Shown here piece by piece: positions 35,183 through 44,898 of a stretch of DNA of 64,000 nucleotides. Location of the stretch: assembly GCF_022900255.1 (NCBI RefSeq), contig NZ_JALIRM010000008.1:161512-225511 (forward strand), given 5' to 3'. Both the position numbers and the translations under genes were made by a program. The stretch comes from Lederbergia wuyishanensis. Its GTDB lineage: Bacteria; Bacillota; Bacilli; Bacillales; Bacillaceae_C. A model generated the notes under the pieces. That model had not been told where the DNA came from and did not search any database. It saw only the letters and a program-made list of their open reading frames with translations. How positions within the stretch are numbered: the first letter of the stretch is position 1; each line of letters opens with the position of its first letter.

Positions 35183-36823
35183 TTATTCACTTAAAGCCCG
35201 TTCTAATTCTCTATTAATCTCTTCTCTCACATTAAAAATATATTCCTTGTCTTTCGGATATTCAGTAAAAGTGATAGATTGAGACTTTTCAATCATATTC
35301 AAAACAAAATCTTTTCCTTTTAATTGAGCAAGCCATTGAAACGCACGCAAATCTTGTAATGCTTGATAAAAGATCCGAGAACGAATGGACGGAATCGCTT
35401 CTCCGTTTTTTCCAGGATAGACGAGGAACGTATCGCCTGAAGGAAATGCACCTTTTGCATCCGTAATGACATAAGGATCAATTGGCTCTATCGAGTATTG
35501 GCTATTGTAAAAATTATATCCCCAATGAAGAAATCCTTCGATATCGTATTTAAATAATTGTGTAGCAATGATTCGGTTTCTTGCTGAAGGCATGGACATG
35601 AATCGATTACTAACTTTTTGATTTTGTGCACAGCAATAATATGTCCATAAATTAGAGACATGGTTATCGAGAAACTCTTGTATATGATCATTTGCCACAA
35701 CAGGTTTCGTAACGATGCCTTTTTGATAGAATGAATAATCACTTAATGCATCAATGATTTTAAAGTCTTTTAAATAAGGTTCTGCCAGCTCTTTCGCTTT
35801 TGCGTAAGTCGTAATGTTGGAATTGTTTGGTTCATCGGAAATATGAAAATACACTTTCTCCGCATCCCAGTTTGCTTTTAAAAACTCAGTTAACTCAGGT
35901 AGAAATGACTCTAAAAATAAACGATATTCATTACTGTCAGCCGATACATCCCAACCAAATTTTCTTATAAGAACTCCATCTTCCTCAACCATTATTTTCG
36001 GAGTAAATTCAGCACCCCATTGTGTAAATAGGTGTGCAATTTCAATATATTTAATACTGTTTCGTTCGCAAATATCTAGCCATTTTTTAAGCGATGAAAA
36101 ATCAAATGAATACGTACCATCTTCATAAGAAATTTTTACAAGCTGAACCGTTGTTCGTTCCCCACCAACTTTCGTATCCAAAGGTGGTGTGAATATTGGG
36201 GTAAGAAGCATATTTATTCCGTTTTCGTTTGCTGTACGAATGAAATTTTCGATGATTCGCCAATGTTCTTCTGAAAAAGCTTCAACTTCATAATAATTTG
36301 CTAAACTATCAGTATGGAACCATTGTGTATGGATCAGTTTTTGCTCAGGTAAATCGTAGGGAATGACTTGAATAGTTAAAGATTGATTGTAAATGGACTG
36401 ATGATTTTCATCAGTAATATGTAATGATACCGTCTTTTCACCCACAGCATTTTCTCTTGGACAAACATCAATCCAAATCGCGTTCCAGCCATCTGATTCA
36501 AGTTCAATGACATCAGACACTACAGGTTCTAACAAGTCTGGAAATAAACCTGGTTCAATAGAAAGGTAATTTTCATCGTGTGAATCGGGATAGGCTGGTA
36601 GACTAGAAGGCACCTTTTTCACATGGCTGATGGATGTTAGGACCGTATCGTCTGCTTCCACTCCAATATGAATTCTTTTATTATCAGTAGATCGATACGC
36701 TAATTGAAAAGAAAATTGTTCATTTTGAAAAATAGAAATAGTTTTCATAGCTAGCGCATTTGGTTGGTTATGAGGAAATACTTTTTCTAAAGAATCTGTT
36801 AATTGAAATTCTAGATTAGACAT
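35183..36823 (-). CDS. GH123-like protein (DUF4091 domain), possible beta-N-acetylgalactosaminidase
   Basis: A 546-residue protein without signal peptide. ATG eight bases after TGGAGG on the reverse strand. The N-terminal 160 residues form a beta-sandwich; a TIM-barrel-like catalytic part follows, with HTQWFHTDSL, then FHISDEPN (D330-E331 as the likely catalytic pair), SNLWTYYCC and EGFLHWGYNFY. These are DUF4091/GH123 landmarks. Characterised GH123 enzymes release beta-linked GalNAc from glycosphingolipids by substrate-assisted catalysis. GalNAc would tie in with the deacetylase and PfkB kinase at the left of the window. Activity not certain, as many DUF4091 proteins are untested. Confidence 0.72.
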   Translation of the reverse strand: MSNLEFQLTDSLEKVFPHNQPNALAMKTISIFQNEQFSFQLAYRSTDNKRIHIGVEADDTVLTSISHVKKVPSSLPAYPDSHDENYLSIEPGLFPDLLEPVVSDVIELESDGWNAIWIDVCPRENAVGEKTVSLHITDENHQSIYNQSLTIQVIPYDLPEQKLIHTQWFHTDSLANYYEVEAFSEEHWRIIENFIRTANENGINMLLTPIFTPPLDTKVGGERTTVQLVKISYEDGTYSFDFSSLKKWLDICERNSIKYIEIAHLFTQWGAEFTPKIMVEEDGVLIRKFGWDVSADSNEYRLFLESFLPELTEFLKANWDAEKVYFHISDEPNNSNITTYAKAKELAEPYLKDFKIIDALSDYSFYQKGIVTKPVVANDHIQEFLDNHVSNLWTYYCCAQNQKVSNRFMSMPSARNRIIATQLFKYDIEGFLHWGYNFYNSQYSIEPIDPYVITDAKGAFPSGDTFLVYPGKNGEAIPSIRSRIFYQALQDLRAFQWLAQLKGKDFVLNMIEKSQSITFTEYPKDKEYIFNVREEINRELERALSE

Positions 36824-36983
36824 TAAAAAGCCTCCATTTTTTTATCTATTTCATTATTATAGTACACTGCTTGACTCTACATAAAAAGATGAATTTTAGA
36901 AAAATATTAAATAGAAGAGAATTAAATAGTTTTAATAGAAGACAAGCCACTATTGTTCATATCAACTTAAGGCATGATGATAT

Positions 36984-37592
36984 TTACTCTTTAACTTTCA
37001 ATTTATTAAATTTAACATCTGCTATCCAATAAATGATATAAGCTGAAACGCTAAAAAAGAAAAATACAAATAAAATGATAAATCTTAACGATAAGGTAGT
37101 CCATGCTGCTAAAAGAATTAAACAAAATAGAGACAAGTGAATCTTGAATAATCCGACTTGAAGGCTAGAAATACATAGACGCTTAAAAGATGTTTTTAAA
37201 TGAACCATTAATGGATAAATACTAATGCAACAAATCATAAACAAAAAAATGATAAACATTAGAGCAACAAAGATGACGGTTTTATATGATATATCGGTAT
37301 GATATAAGAGATAAAAATCGAAAACTAAAAACCCACCAATAAGCGTAGTTAAGATACCGACTAGATAACTTTGTTTCCAATTTTCAGTAAACATTTTCCT
37401 GAACTGTGCAACAACATATACATCATTGTTTCTCTTCCACTGTCTTACGACACCGAAAAGCGCGCTAATAGCCGGGAAAATCGTTATAATAGGTATGCAA
37501 GAAATAATAAATAAAATATTTAGAAACATGGAATTGAATAGCCAAGTACCTAATCGATAAAAAATACCGTCAATGCTAAAGATCTGGAACAC
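36984..37592 (-). CDS. YesL-family (DUF624) membrane protein
   Basis: A 202-residue membrane protein with the family opening FSIDGIFYRLGTWLFNSMFLNILFIISCIPI, FPAISALFGVVRQW and the late YPLMVHLKTSFKRL. About five membrane segments. YesL proteins accompany LplBC-type sugar importers; their role is unproven. The GTG start gives the usual N-terminus, but GGGG lies directly next to it, so the ribosome-binding site is poor. Transcribed towards the GH123-like gene, divergent from lutR. Confidence 0.78.
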   Translation of the reverse strand: MFQIFSIDGIFYRLGTWLFNSMFLNILFIISCIPIITIFPAISALFGVVRQWKRNNDVYVVAQFRKMFTENWKQSYLVGILTTLIGGFLVFDFYLLYHTDISYKTVIFVALMFIIFLFMICCISIYPLMVHLKTSFKRLCISSLQVGLFKIHLSLFCLILLAAWTTLSLRFIILFVFFFFSVSAYIIYWIADVKFNKLKVKE

Positions 37593-37682
37593 CCCATGTT
37601 CAAAAAGATGGTAAGTTACGATTTGCTTATTATATCATAATCTTCCAGGATCGATTTGCTTTTTTAGAAAGGGGATATTGGA

Positions 37683-38411
37683 TTGAAATACAAAGAAATA
37701 AAACAAACTAAACTATATGAAAAAGTGGCAGAAGCCATTCACGAGATGATTCGGTCTGGTCAATTAAAGCCAGGGGATAAATTAGATTCCGTCGAACAAC
37801 TTGCAGAAAATTTTCAAGTTGGCCGTTCAGCGATCAGAGAAGCTTTATCAGCACTAAGAGCTATGGGACTTGTAGAAATGAAGCAAGGAGAAGGGACTTA
37901 TATAAAGGAGTTTAGCTCTGATCAAATTGCATTTCCCTTGTCCACAGCGATTTTGATGAATAAGAACGATGTAGAGAATCTCTTAGAAGTTAGAAAAATA
38001 ATCGAAGCAGGCACTGTTGTTTCCGCTAGTAAAAAAAGAACAAACGAAAATTTAAAAGCAATGGAAATAGCTTTGGATGAAATGAAAAAAGCAAATGGCA
38101 ACGAAGAATTGGGAGAAAAAGCAGATCTAGATTTTCATCTTGCCATAGCAGAAGCGTCGCAAAATCAGCTTCTAGCCAGCTTGTTAAATCATGTTTCTGG
38201 TCTTATGCAAGAAACGATGAAGGAAACAAGAAGACTATGGCTTTATTCAGGACAAACAACAACGGAAAAACTATATGAAGAGCATAAACATATTTATAAG
38301 GCTATTTTTCACGGTGATGAGAATGCTGCTAGAAAAGCAATGGTGCAACATCTAGAAAATGTAGATCAAGTTTTAGGTGAATATTTTGAGAAGAGCAATA
38401 AGATTCAGTGA
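37683..38411 (+). CDS. lutR: LutR-type GntR/FadR-family regulator of lactate use
   Basis: A 242-residue repressor starting at TTG after AAAGGGG. The winged helix reads LKPGDKLDSVEQLAENFQVGRSAIREALSALRAMGLVEMKQGEGTYI; the effector domain is an all-helical FCD fold with metal-binding His in DFHLAIAEAS and a late EEHKHIYKAI. In Bacillus subtilis LutR represses lutABC and responds to lactate. Here it lies directly upstream of lutABC, which supports the name. The palindrome at 38477-38489 is a candidate site. Confidence 0.85.
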   Translation: MKYKEIKQTKLYEKVAEAIHEMIRSGQLKPGDKLDSVEQLAENFQVGRSAIREALSALRAMGLVEMKQGEGTYIKEFSSDQIAFPLSTAILMNKNDVENLLEVRKIIEAGTVVSASKKRTNENLKAMEIALDEMKKANGNEELGEKADLDFHLAIAEASQNQLLASLLNHVSGLMQETMKETRRLWLYSGQTTTEKLYEEHKHIYKAIFHGDENAARKAMVQHLENVDQVLGEYFEKSNKIQ

Positions 38412-38476
38412 TAAAAGACGATATCGTTCACAGATGAAAAGTTAAACTGAACGAGTCGTCTAAAAGTTTTTTTATA

Positions 38477-38521
38477 GTCATCAGATGACCTGTTGACTAT
38501 AAAGCTTGATAGGAATAAAGT
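38477..38521 (+). promoter_or_regulatory. lutABC promoter with 13-bp palindrome
   Basis: GTCATC-A-GATGAC at 38477-38489 is a perfect palindrome. TTGACT at 38493-38498 follows, then 17 bases and TAAAGT at 38516-38521. A GntR/FadR-family protein such as the adjacent LutR could bind the palindrome next to the -35 box. Confidence 0.62.
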
Positions 38522-38563
38522 AGATTTATATGAAACTTCATTAATTGAGAGCGGGTGATAAAT

Positions 38564-39280
38564 TTGAAAGTCAGTCTTTTTGCTACATGTTTAGTTGATA
38601 TGTTTCATAGTCATGTTGGTAAATCAGCAGTTGAGTTATTAGAACGGCTTGGATGCGAAGTTGATTTTCCTGAGTCGCATGTTTGCTGTGGTCAGCCTGC
38701 TTATAATAGTGGATATGTAAAAGATTCAAAGGAAGCAATGAAAAGAATGATTAAAGCCTTTGAAGATGCGGAATATGTCGTTGGTCTTTCAGGATCATGT
38801 GCCTATATGTTTCATGAATATGAGAATATTTTCAAAGGAGATCCAGTTTGGGAACCTAAGGCAAAAGCTCTTAAACTAAAAACATATGAATTAACCGAAT
38901 TTATTGTAGACGTATTAAAGGTTGAAGATGTCGGAGCAACTTTTAAAGGACATGTTACGTACCATACCTCCTGTCATATGACTAGGCTGTTAGGAGTAAC
39001 TGAAGCTCCTATGAAACTTTTAAAAAATGTGAAGGGGCTTGAATATACGGAGCTGCCTGGAAAACATCAATGCTGCGGATTTGGTGGAACTTTTTCAGTG
39101 AAAATGTCCCAGATTTCCGAGCAAATGGTAGACGAAAAAGTACAACATATAGATGAAACGGAAGCGGAATATTTAATCGGTGCAGATTGTGGATGTTTAA
39201 TGAATATTGGAGGAAGACTCGACCGAGTTGGAAAACCTGTAAAAGTAATGCATATAGCTGAAATATTAAATAATCGTTAA
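38564..39280 (+). CDS. lutA: L-lactate oxidation protein LutA
   Basis: A 238-residue subunit of the LutABC complex, which oxidises L-lactate to pyruvate. TTG at 38564 is preferred over a GTG three codons earlier, as it follows GAGCGGGTG at good spacing and gives [13 protein letters not shown], the known LutA start. Two CCG motifs, [10 protein letters not shown] and CCGFGG, are the cysteine-rich domains that bind Fe-S clusters. Followed by lutB after 27 bases. Confidence 0.92.
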   Translation: MKVSLFATCLVDMFHSHVGKSAVELLERLGCEVDFPESHVCCGQPAYNSGYVKDSKEAMKRMIKAFEDAEYVVGLSGSCAYMFHEYENIFKGDPVWEPKAKALKLKTYELTEFIVDVLKVEDVGATFKGHVTYHTSCHMTRLLGVTEAPMKLLKNVKGLEYTELPGKHQCCGFGGTFSVKMSQISEQMVDEKVQHIDETEAEYLIGADCGCLMNIGGRLDRVGKPVKVMHIAEILNNR

Positions 39281-39307
39281 TTTTGATAAAAAAGCGGGGT
39301 GATCATA

Positions 39308-40738
39308 ATGCCTATGAAAATTGATACTGGTAATTTCAAGGAGCGTGTAGATACGGGAATTCATAATACTTTTATGAGAGGAGCCGTTTCGAGCGCACAG
39401 GAAAGACTGCAGACAAGAAGGCTGGATCAAGCGAAAGAACTGGGAAACTGGGAAGAGTGGCGTTCTCTTGGAGAAGAGATTCGGCAGCATGTTTTGCAAA
39501 ATCTCGATTACTATTTGTATCAATTAAGTGAAAATGTCTCAAAAAGAGGCGGGCATGTTTTCTTTGCTGAAACACCTGAGGAAGCCAATGAATACATCCG
39601 TGGTGTAATCGAAAAGAAAAATGCTAAAAAAGTCGTAAAATCAAAGTCTATGGTAACGGAAGAAATTAATTTGAACCCGTGCCTCGAGGAAGCTGGATGT
39701 GAAGTTATTGAAACGGATTTAGGAGAATACATTCTTCAAATAGATGATCATGATCCGCCATCACATATTGTCGCTCCTGCATTACATAAGAATAAAGAGC
39801 AGATTAGGGACGTTTTTACGGAAAAATTAAACTATCAACAGACAGAAAAGCCAGAGGAATTGGCATGGCATGCGAGACAAATGCTTCGAAATGAATACTT
39901 GACAGCTGATGTTGGAATCACGGGGTGTAATTTTGCCGTAGCCGAAACTGGATCAATTTGTTTGGTGACAAACGAGGGAAATGCTGATCTCGTCACGGCT
40001 TTACCAAAGACTCAAATCACCGTAATGGGTATGGAAAGGCTTGTTCCTACATTTGAAGAATTGGAAGTCTTAGTCGGCTTACTTACTAGAAGTGCAGTTG
40101 GTCAGAAGTTAACAAGCTATATTACTGTATTAACAGGTGTAAAAGATGAGGGGGATGTTGACGGTCCCGAAGAGTTTCATTTAGTCATAGTTGATAATGG
40201 AAGGTCGGATATTTTAGGTGGAGAGTTTCAATCAATTCTTCAGTGTATTCGCTGTGCTGCTTGCGTGAATGTATGCCCTGTTTATCGTCATGTAGGGGGA
40301 CATTCATATGGTTCGATTTATTCAGGTCCTATAGGGGCAGTCCTTTCTCCTTTATTAGGAGGCTATGATGACTATAAGGAACTGCCTTATGCTTCAACAT
40401 TGTGTGGGGCTTGCACAGAGGCTTGTCCTGTTAAAATTCCACTTCATGATTTGTTGCATAAGCACCGTCAAGTCATCGTTGAGAAAGAAGGAAGGGCGCC
40501 AATCTCTGAAAAGCTTGCTATGAAAGCATTTGGCTTAGGTGCCGCTTCGCCGTCCCTTTACAAATTAGGTTCCAAAATAGCTCCTACTGCCATGAATCCT
40601 TTTACAGACGGTAACAAAATATCAAAAGGGGTTGGCCCATTAAAAGCTTGGACTGAAATTCGAGAATTCCCTGCTCCGAACAAAGAAAGATTCCGAGATT
40701 GGTTTAAAGAACATAAAAAAGGTGGGGATCAATCGTGA
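39308..40738 (+). CDS. lutB: L-lactate oxidation iron-sulfur protein LutB
   Basis: A 476-residue protein. ATG at 39308 follows CGGGGTGAT. The first half is the LUD domain ([28 protein letters not shown]). Then come two 4Fe-4S motifs: [12 protein letters not shown] starting at C313 and CGACTEACP near C366. It is the electron-transfer part of LutABC. Sequence is very like Bacillus subtilis LutB throughout. It overlaps lutC by four bases (GTGA). In this window it would consume lactate produced by fucose breakdown. Confidence 0.93.
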   Translation: MPMKIDTGNFKERVDTGIHNTFMRGAVSSAQERLQTRRLDQAKELGNWEEWRSLGEEIRQHVLQNLDYYLYQLSENVSKRGGHVFFAETPEEANEYIRGVIEKKNAKKVVKSKSMVTEEINLNPCLEEAGCEVIETDLGEYILQIDDHDPPSHIVAPALHKNKEQIRDVFTEKLNYQQTEKPEELAWHARQMLRNEYLTADVGITGCNFAVAETGSICLVTNEGNADLVTALPKTQITVMGMERLVPTFEELEVLVGLLTRSAVGQKLTSYITVLTGVKDEGDVDGPEEFHLVIVDNGRSDILGGEFQSILQCIRCAACVNVCPVYRHVGGHSYGSIYSGPIGAVLSPLLGGYDDYKELPYASTLCGACTEACPVKIPLHDLLHKHRQVIVEKEGRAPISEKLAMKAFGLGAASPSLYKLGSKIAPTAMNPFTDGNKISKGVGPLKAWTEIREFPAPNKERFRDWFKEHKKGGDQS

Positions 40739-41454
40739 GTGGAACAATCCAAAATAGGGAGGCATTCCTAAATAAAATTGCAAGCAGATTAGGAAGAGAC
40801 AAATTCCAAACAAGTGTTGAAGAACCCAACTGGAGCTATCATCCACAAGATGCAGTATTAAAACATGCCGATTCGGATGAACTACTTGAAGCCTTAAAAA
40901 CCCAGTGTACAAAAATACACACAGATTTAATTGAAACGAATAAAACGGAATTAATAGATACATTACGAACAATCGTTGCACAATACGGCGGTGGACCAAT
41001 TGTAACTTGGAAAGATGCGCGATTTGAGGAATATGGACTCTCCTCACTTTTTAATCACATTTGGCCGTCAGAAAATATACAAGTCCACCAATGGAATCCA
41101 GAACTAGGAGAGGAAAATATTACTCTAGCAGAAAAGGCAAACATAGGAATTACGATTAGTGATATTACTCTAGCAGAATCTGGTACAGCCGTGTTGTTCA
41201 GCAACAAAGATAAAGGGAGAACAGTAAGCTTTTTACCTCTAAAGTCAATCATTATTATGCCCAAAAGTTCAATTGTCCCACGAATGACGCAAGCAGCAAG
41301 AATCATCAGAGAAAAAGTGAAACACGGCGAACATCTTGCTTCCTGTATCAATTTTATTACAGGACCTAGTAATTCTGCGGACATTGAAATGAATCTTGTC
41401 GTTGGTGTTCATGGACCGGTAAAAGCTGCATATATAATAATAGAAGATTTATAG
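40735..41454 (+). CDS. lutC: L-lactate oxidation protein LutC
   Basis: A 239-residue LUD-domain protein starting at GTG, overlapping the lutB stop. It has SRLGRDKFQ near the N-terminus, [19 protein letters not shown] motif ([18 protein letters not shown]), and the C-terminal [21 protein letters not shown], all LutC landmarks. It completes the LutABC complex, in operon with lutA and lutB under the promoter at 38493. Confidence 0.92.
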   Translation: MSGTIQNREAFLNKIASRLGRDKFQTSVEEPNWSYHPQDAVLKHADSDELLEALKTQCTKIHTDLIETNKTELIDTLRTIVAQYGGGPIVTWKDARFEEYGLSSLFNHIWPSENIQVHQWNPELGEENITLAEKANIGITISDITLAESGTAVLFSNKDKGRTVSFLPLKSIIIMPKSSIVPRMTQAARIIREKVKHGEHLASCINFITGPSNSADIEMNLVVGVHGPVKAAYIIIEDL

Positions 41455-41627
41455 ACTTTTGTTCAATTGAAAAAAATTGAAACAATAATTGATGAAGAAC
41501 AAGGATGCAAGAAACGAATTCCAATGGGGTAAAAATAGTGAGCTCAATTCCTTATAAATCCTAAACTTTCAACTGAATAAAAGGTTATCAGAACTTTTTT
41601 AAAAAAATCAATAATCATACGAAGATT

Positions 41628-41688
41628 CCATTGAAAAGAATAGCAATATTTGCTATTCTTAAACTTAATAAGGGCACTGGAGAAAGAA
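41628..41688 (+). promoter_or_regulatory. Promoter module of the ROK gene, copy 1 of a duplicated element, with palindrome
   Basis: CCATTGAAA at 41628-41636 supplies a -35 box (TTGAAA) and TATTCT at 41654-41659 a -10 box, 17 bases apart. A palindrome with 11-bp arms, AAGAATAGCAA and TTGCTATTCTT around TAT, spans 41636-41660. The 25 bases at 41664-41688 recur at 49261-49285 with one change. The ROK protein or a common regulator may bind here; this is inference. Confidence 0.65.
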
Positions 41689-41719
41689 ACTTATAAAGCG
41701 ATTTCAGTGGAAGGAGATT

Positions 41720-42928
41720 ATGTTGAAAAGGACAGGTGACCTACAGCTTATTAAGGAACTTAATAAGTCAATCATTTTAGATGTAATTCGAAAAAATGGC
41801 CCTATATCAAGGGCTGAAATTGCAAAAAAAGTAAATTTAAGCCCAACGACTGTTACCTCTGCAGTCAGTGACCTTATTCGCGATTCTCTAGTTGTAGAAG
41901 GAGGAACAGGCGAATCTAGCGGCGGAAGAAAACCGATTTTAGTTCAATTGAATCCCGATGTTTGTTTCTTAATTGGAGTTGCGATTGATGCATCCAAAAT
42001 CACTATTGCGGAATTGAATTTAAATGCAAAAGTAAAAAGAAAAGAAGTTCATTCTTTAAAAGAAAACATCGATTTTGATTTTTGTAATGTACTGATTAAG
42101 ATGATTGATCACTTTTTTAAAAAGTGCAAAAATCTAAATAATTGCCTTGGTATTTCCATCACGATTCAAGGAATTGTCGATTCAGAAAAAGGAATGGTTG
42201 CTTATAATCCAAAACTTAAAATTCATAATCTTCCATTAAAAAATGCAATAGAAGACGCTTTTAATATTCCTACATACATAGATAACGATACGAATGGGAG
42301 TCTACTTGCGGAGAAAGGTTTTGGAAATTATCAGCAATCTAAAAACTTAATATATGTGACAATCGGAGATGGCGTTGGAGCGAGTATGCTCGTAAATGAT
42401 TCAATCTTCCGTGGTTTTCATGGAGGAGCTGGTGAGTTCGGGCATACAACCATTGATTATAAAGGTGCTCCATGTAATTGTGGAAACGTTGGCTGCCTTG
42501 AAAACTATGTTAGCTGGCGTGCCATTTGTTCTCGAATTGTTTCCGAAATTGAGGCAGGAAACAAATCCCTTTTAGTAGAAGAAGTACATGAAGATTTATC
42601 AAAAATAACTCCGGAATTATTTCGAAAGGCCATTTTCGCAGGCGATGTACTAGCAAATACTATTTTAGATGATATGGCTTTTTATCTTGGTACAGGCTTA
42701 GTAAATCTCATTCATTTATTTAATCCTGAGAGAATAATATTAGGTGGAGAATTGGCTTTTGAAAATCCGCTTTTAATACAAAAAGTGAATGAACATATTT
42801 CTAGATATGCACTGCAAACGCATTCGCGTCAATTAGAAGTATTTCCAAGTTCTTTTGGTAATGATTCAGAAGTCGTTGGCTCTGCTTCACTGTTGCTCCA
42901 TGAATTATTTCATTTTACATTGAAATAA
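41720..42928 (+). CDS. ROK-family transcriptional regulator (XylR/NagC type)
   Basis: A 402-residue repressor. The N-terminal winged helix reads ILDVIRKNGPISRAEIAKKVNLSPTTVTSAVSDLI; the ROK domain has YIDNDTNGSLLAEKGFG, GDGVGASMLVNDSIFRGFHGGAGEFGH and the zinc motif CNCGNVGCLENY. An ATG at 41720 is three bases after AAGGAG; a TTG one codon later has better spacing and may be the true start. Members sense a sugar and repress its use genes. The shared 25-bp element before it and before the importer at 49349 suggests common control of this cluster. Confidence 0.87.
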   Translation: MLKRTGDLQLIKELNKSIILDVIRKNGPISRAEIAKKVNLSPTTVTSAVSDLIRDSLVVEGGTGESSGGRKPILVQLNPDVCFLIGVAIDASKITIAELNLNAKVKRKEVHSLKENIDFDFCNVLIKMIDHFFKKCKNLNNCLGISITIQGIVDSEKGMVAYNPKLKIHNLPLKNAIEDAFNIPTYIDNDTNGSLLAEKGFGNYQQSKNLIYVTIGDGVGASMLVNDSIFRGFHGGAGEFGHTTIDYKGAPCNCGNVGCLENYVSWRAICSRIVSEIEAGNKSLLVEEVHEDLSKITPELFRKAIFAGDVLANTILDDMAFYLGTGLVNLIHLFNPERIILGGELAFENPLLIQKVNEHISRYALQTHSRQLEVFPSSFGNDSEVVGSASLLLHELFHFTLK

Positions 42929-43009
42929 GCTGGAGCTAGACAGTAAAAGACTAAATTCAATAAAAAATGTATGTTTCTCTACATTTTAAAATAATTTAGG
43001 AGGGATTTT

Positions 43010-43831
43010 ATGCTAAAAGGTATTAATCAATGGTGTTATCCTGAAGGAACGCCGATTGAAAAAGTGTTTGAGTATAGTAGAAATGCAGGTTTTGATGCTG
43101 TCGAACTTAATTTAAATGAGGCTGGCGGCGTAGGATTAACAGTAGAAACTACAAAGGAAGAAGCTGAAAAAATCGTAGCCTTGGCTACGGAGTATCAATT
43201 GCAGCTAAGAAGCTTGTCTACATCCCTTCTTTGGAAAACTCCTTTAAGCTCACCTGATGAAAATGTGAGAAAAGAAGGAATACGTGTTGTTGAAAAAATG
43301 TTAGAGATTGCGAGCTTCATAGGAATGGACACGATTCTCCTGGTGCCTGGAGCTGTATCCAAGGAAGTTTCTTATGACGACTGCTATGAGAGAAGTCAAG
43401 AAGCAATTAAACAAATCATTCCTACTGCTGAAAAATTTAACGTCAAAATTGGTATAGAAAATGTTTGGAATAAATTTTTACTTTCTCCACTTGAGATGGC
43501 TCGATATATTGATGAGCTGGATTCAGAATACATTGGAGCATATTTTGATGTTGGGAATGTATTGCAGTTCGGCTTCCCAGAACAATGGATCAACATTTTA
43601 GGGAAAAGAATTTTTAAAATACATGTGAAAGACTTTAGTACAAGGGTTGGAAATATAACCGGTTTCGTCCCTTTACTTGCTGGAGATGTTGATTGGAAAT
43701 CTGTAAAGCAAGCACTTGAAGAGATTGGGTATGAAGATACACTTACTGCAGAACTATCACCTTATGCCTTGTGCCCAAGCACTTTAGCGGATGATACTGC
43801 ACGTCATTTGGACGTAATTCTGAGAGCGTAG
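43010..43831 (+). CDS. Xylose-isomerase-like TIM-barrel protein
   Basis: A 273-residue sugar isomerase/epimerase-fold protein, starting at ATG after AGGAGGG. Metal ligands are visible in GIENVW, YFDVGN, IHVKDF and the final AELSPY. It resembles hexulose-6-phosphate or L-xylulose-5-phosphate epimerases (UlaE type) and inosose-related proteins, but the phosphate site cannot be judged by eye. It differs from the other TIM-barrel pair (10000 and 47160). First structural gene of the ROK cluster, 13 bases before a dehydrogenase gene. An AAAATGTA/TACATTTT hairpin at 42964-42987 precedes it, and the repeat tag CTGGAGCTAGACA is at 42930-42942. Confidence 0.78.
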   Translation: MLKGINQWCYPEGTPIEKVFEYSRNAGFDAVELNLNEAGGVGLTVETTKEEAEKIVALATEYQLQLRSLSTSLLWKTPLSSPDENVRKEGIRVVEKMLEIASFIGMDTILLVPGAVSKEVSYDDCYERSQEAIKQIIPTAEKFNVKIGIENVWNKFLLSPLEMARYIDELDSEYIGAYFDVGNVLQFGFPEQWINILGKRIFKIHVKDFSTRVGNITGFVPLLAGDVDWKSVKQALEEIGYEDTLTAELSPYALCPSTLADDTARHLDVILRA

Positions 43832-43843
43832 GGGAGCGAAATT

Positions 43844-44818
43844 ATGGATAAAGTTAAAGTTGGTTTTGTAGGAGTTGGAGGTATTGCTTCAGTCCACTTA
43901 AAGAATGTTTCAGAAAATGAACATGCTGAAATTGTAGCCGTTTGCGATATTAATGAAGAAAATGCAAAAAAACAAGGTGAAGCATATAACGCTTCTGTCT
44001 ACACTGATTTTGATTCAATGCTAGAAAATGAACAATTTGATGCACTTTTTTTGAGTATTCCTCCATTTGCACATGGTGAAATTGAGGAAAAAGCGGTTAA
44101 AAAGGGGATTCATCTACTTGTAGAAAAACCGGTAGAACTGGACCTTGAAGTCGCGAAGAAAAAAGCACAAGTTATTCGTGAATCAGGTGTCATCAATGCG
44201 TCTGGATATTGTCTTCGTTATTTAGATACAATCCAAAAGGCGAAGGAATATTTAGCTGATAAAAAGATTGCGATGGTACGAGGTCAATATATTTCTAGTT
44301 TTGTACAAACACCTTGGTATCGAATTATGAGTAAGTCAGGTGGCCAATTGGTTGAACAGGCTACTCATGTAATGGACTTGATGACATACCTTGGAGGAGA
44401 AATTGAGAAGGTTAATGCCAATATGTCACTTCAAGTTATGGAGACAATCGAAAATATTGATATTCCAGATGTAACGTCTGTTAACGTAACTTTTTCATCA
44501 GGTGCAGTAGGACATTTAGACTGTTCTTTCACTCAACCTGATCATCGTATGGGTGTTGAAGTGTTAGGGCGTGATTTCCGTGTTGAGTTAGTTGGGACAA
44601 CTCTTAAAATAGTTGAAAAAGGTAACACAGAAACCTATGAGTCTAAGGTTGATTTTTATGAGGTTCAAGACCGTGCTTTCATTGAGGCGGTAAGAACGAA
44701 TAATCAGGAACTAATCTTAGCTTCTTATGAAGAGGGATTGAAAACTTTAGCGTTAACCCTTGCTGCTAATCAATCAAATCAAGAAGATAAAACGATTAGA
44801 ATGTCTGAATTAAACTAA
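43844..44818 (+). CDS. Gfo/Idh/MocA family dehydrogenase
   Basis: A 324-residue NAD(P)-dependent oxidoreductase. VGFVGVGGIASVHLKN opens the Rossmann fold, VEKPVEL carries the catalytic Lys, and SGGQLVEQATHVMDLMTYLGG holds the catalytic His and Asp. No Cys insertion. ATG after AGGGGAGCG. It is one of four such genes in a row; each differs enough in sequence to act on a different substrate or carbon. Possible roles are oxidation or reduction at a ring carbon of a glycoside or cyclitol. Confidence 0.82.
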   Translation: MDKVKVGFVGVGGIASVHLKNVSENEHAEIVAVCDINEENAKKQGEAYNASVYTDFDSMLENEQFDALFLSIPPFAHGEIEEKAVKKGIHLLVEKPVELDLEVAKKKAQVIRESGVINASGYCLRYLDTIQKAKEYLADKKIAMVRGQYISSFVQTPWYRIMSKSGGQLVEQATHVMDLMTYLGGEIEKVNANMSLQVMETIENIDIPDVTSVNVTFSSGAVGHLDCSFTQPDHRMGVEVLGRDFRVELVGTTLKIVEKGNTETYESKVDFYEVQDRAFIEAVRTNNQELILASYEEGLKTLALTLAANQSNQEDKTIRMSELN

Positions 44819-44830
44819 CTTTTACTACAT

Positions 44831-44859
44831 GATTTTTATGGAACAATTTCATAAAAATC
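44831..44859 (+). terminator. Intra-cluster hairpin (attenuator or processing site)
   Basis: GATTTTTATG at 44831-44840 pairs perfectly with CATAAAAATC at 44850-44859. There is no T-run, so partial termination or RNA processing between dehydrogenase genes is more likely than full stop. Confidence 0.45.
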
Positions 44860-44898
44860 TACAAGGCGTCATTGATAATATGTGAGGTGGAAGAGTAA

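Noticed and set aside
40640..41047. Reverse-strand open frame across the lutB/lutC junction
   Set aside because: It is antisense to two genes of known family and its composition is unlike a protein.
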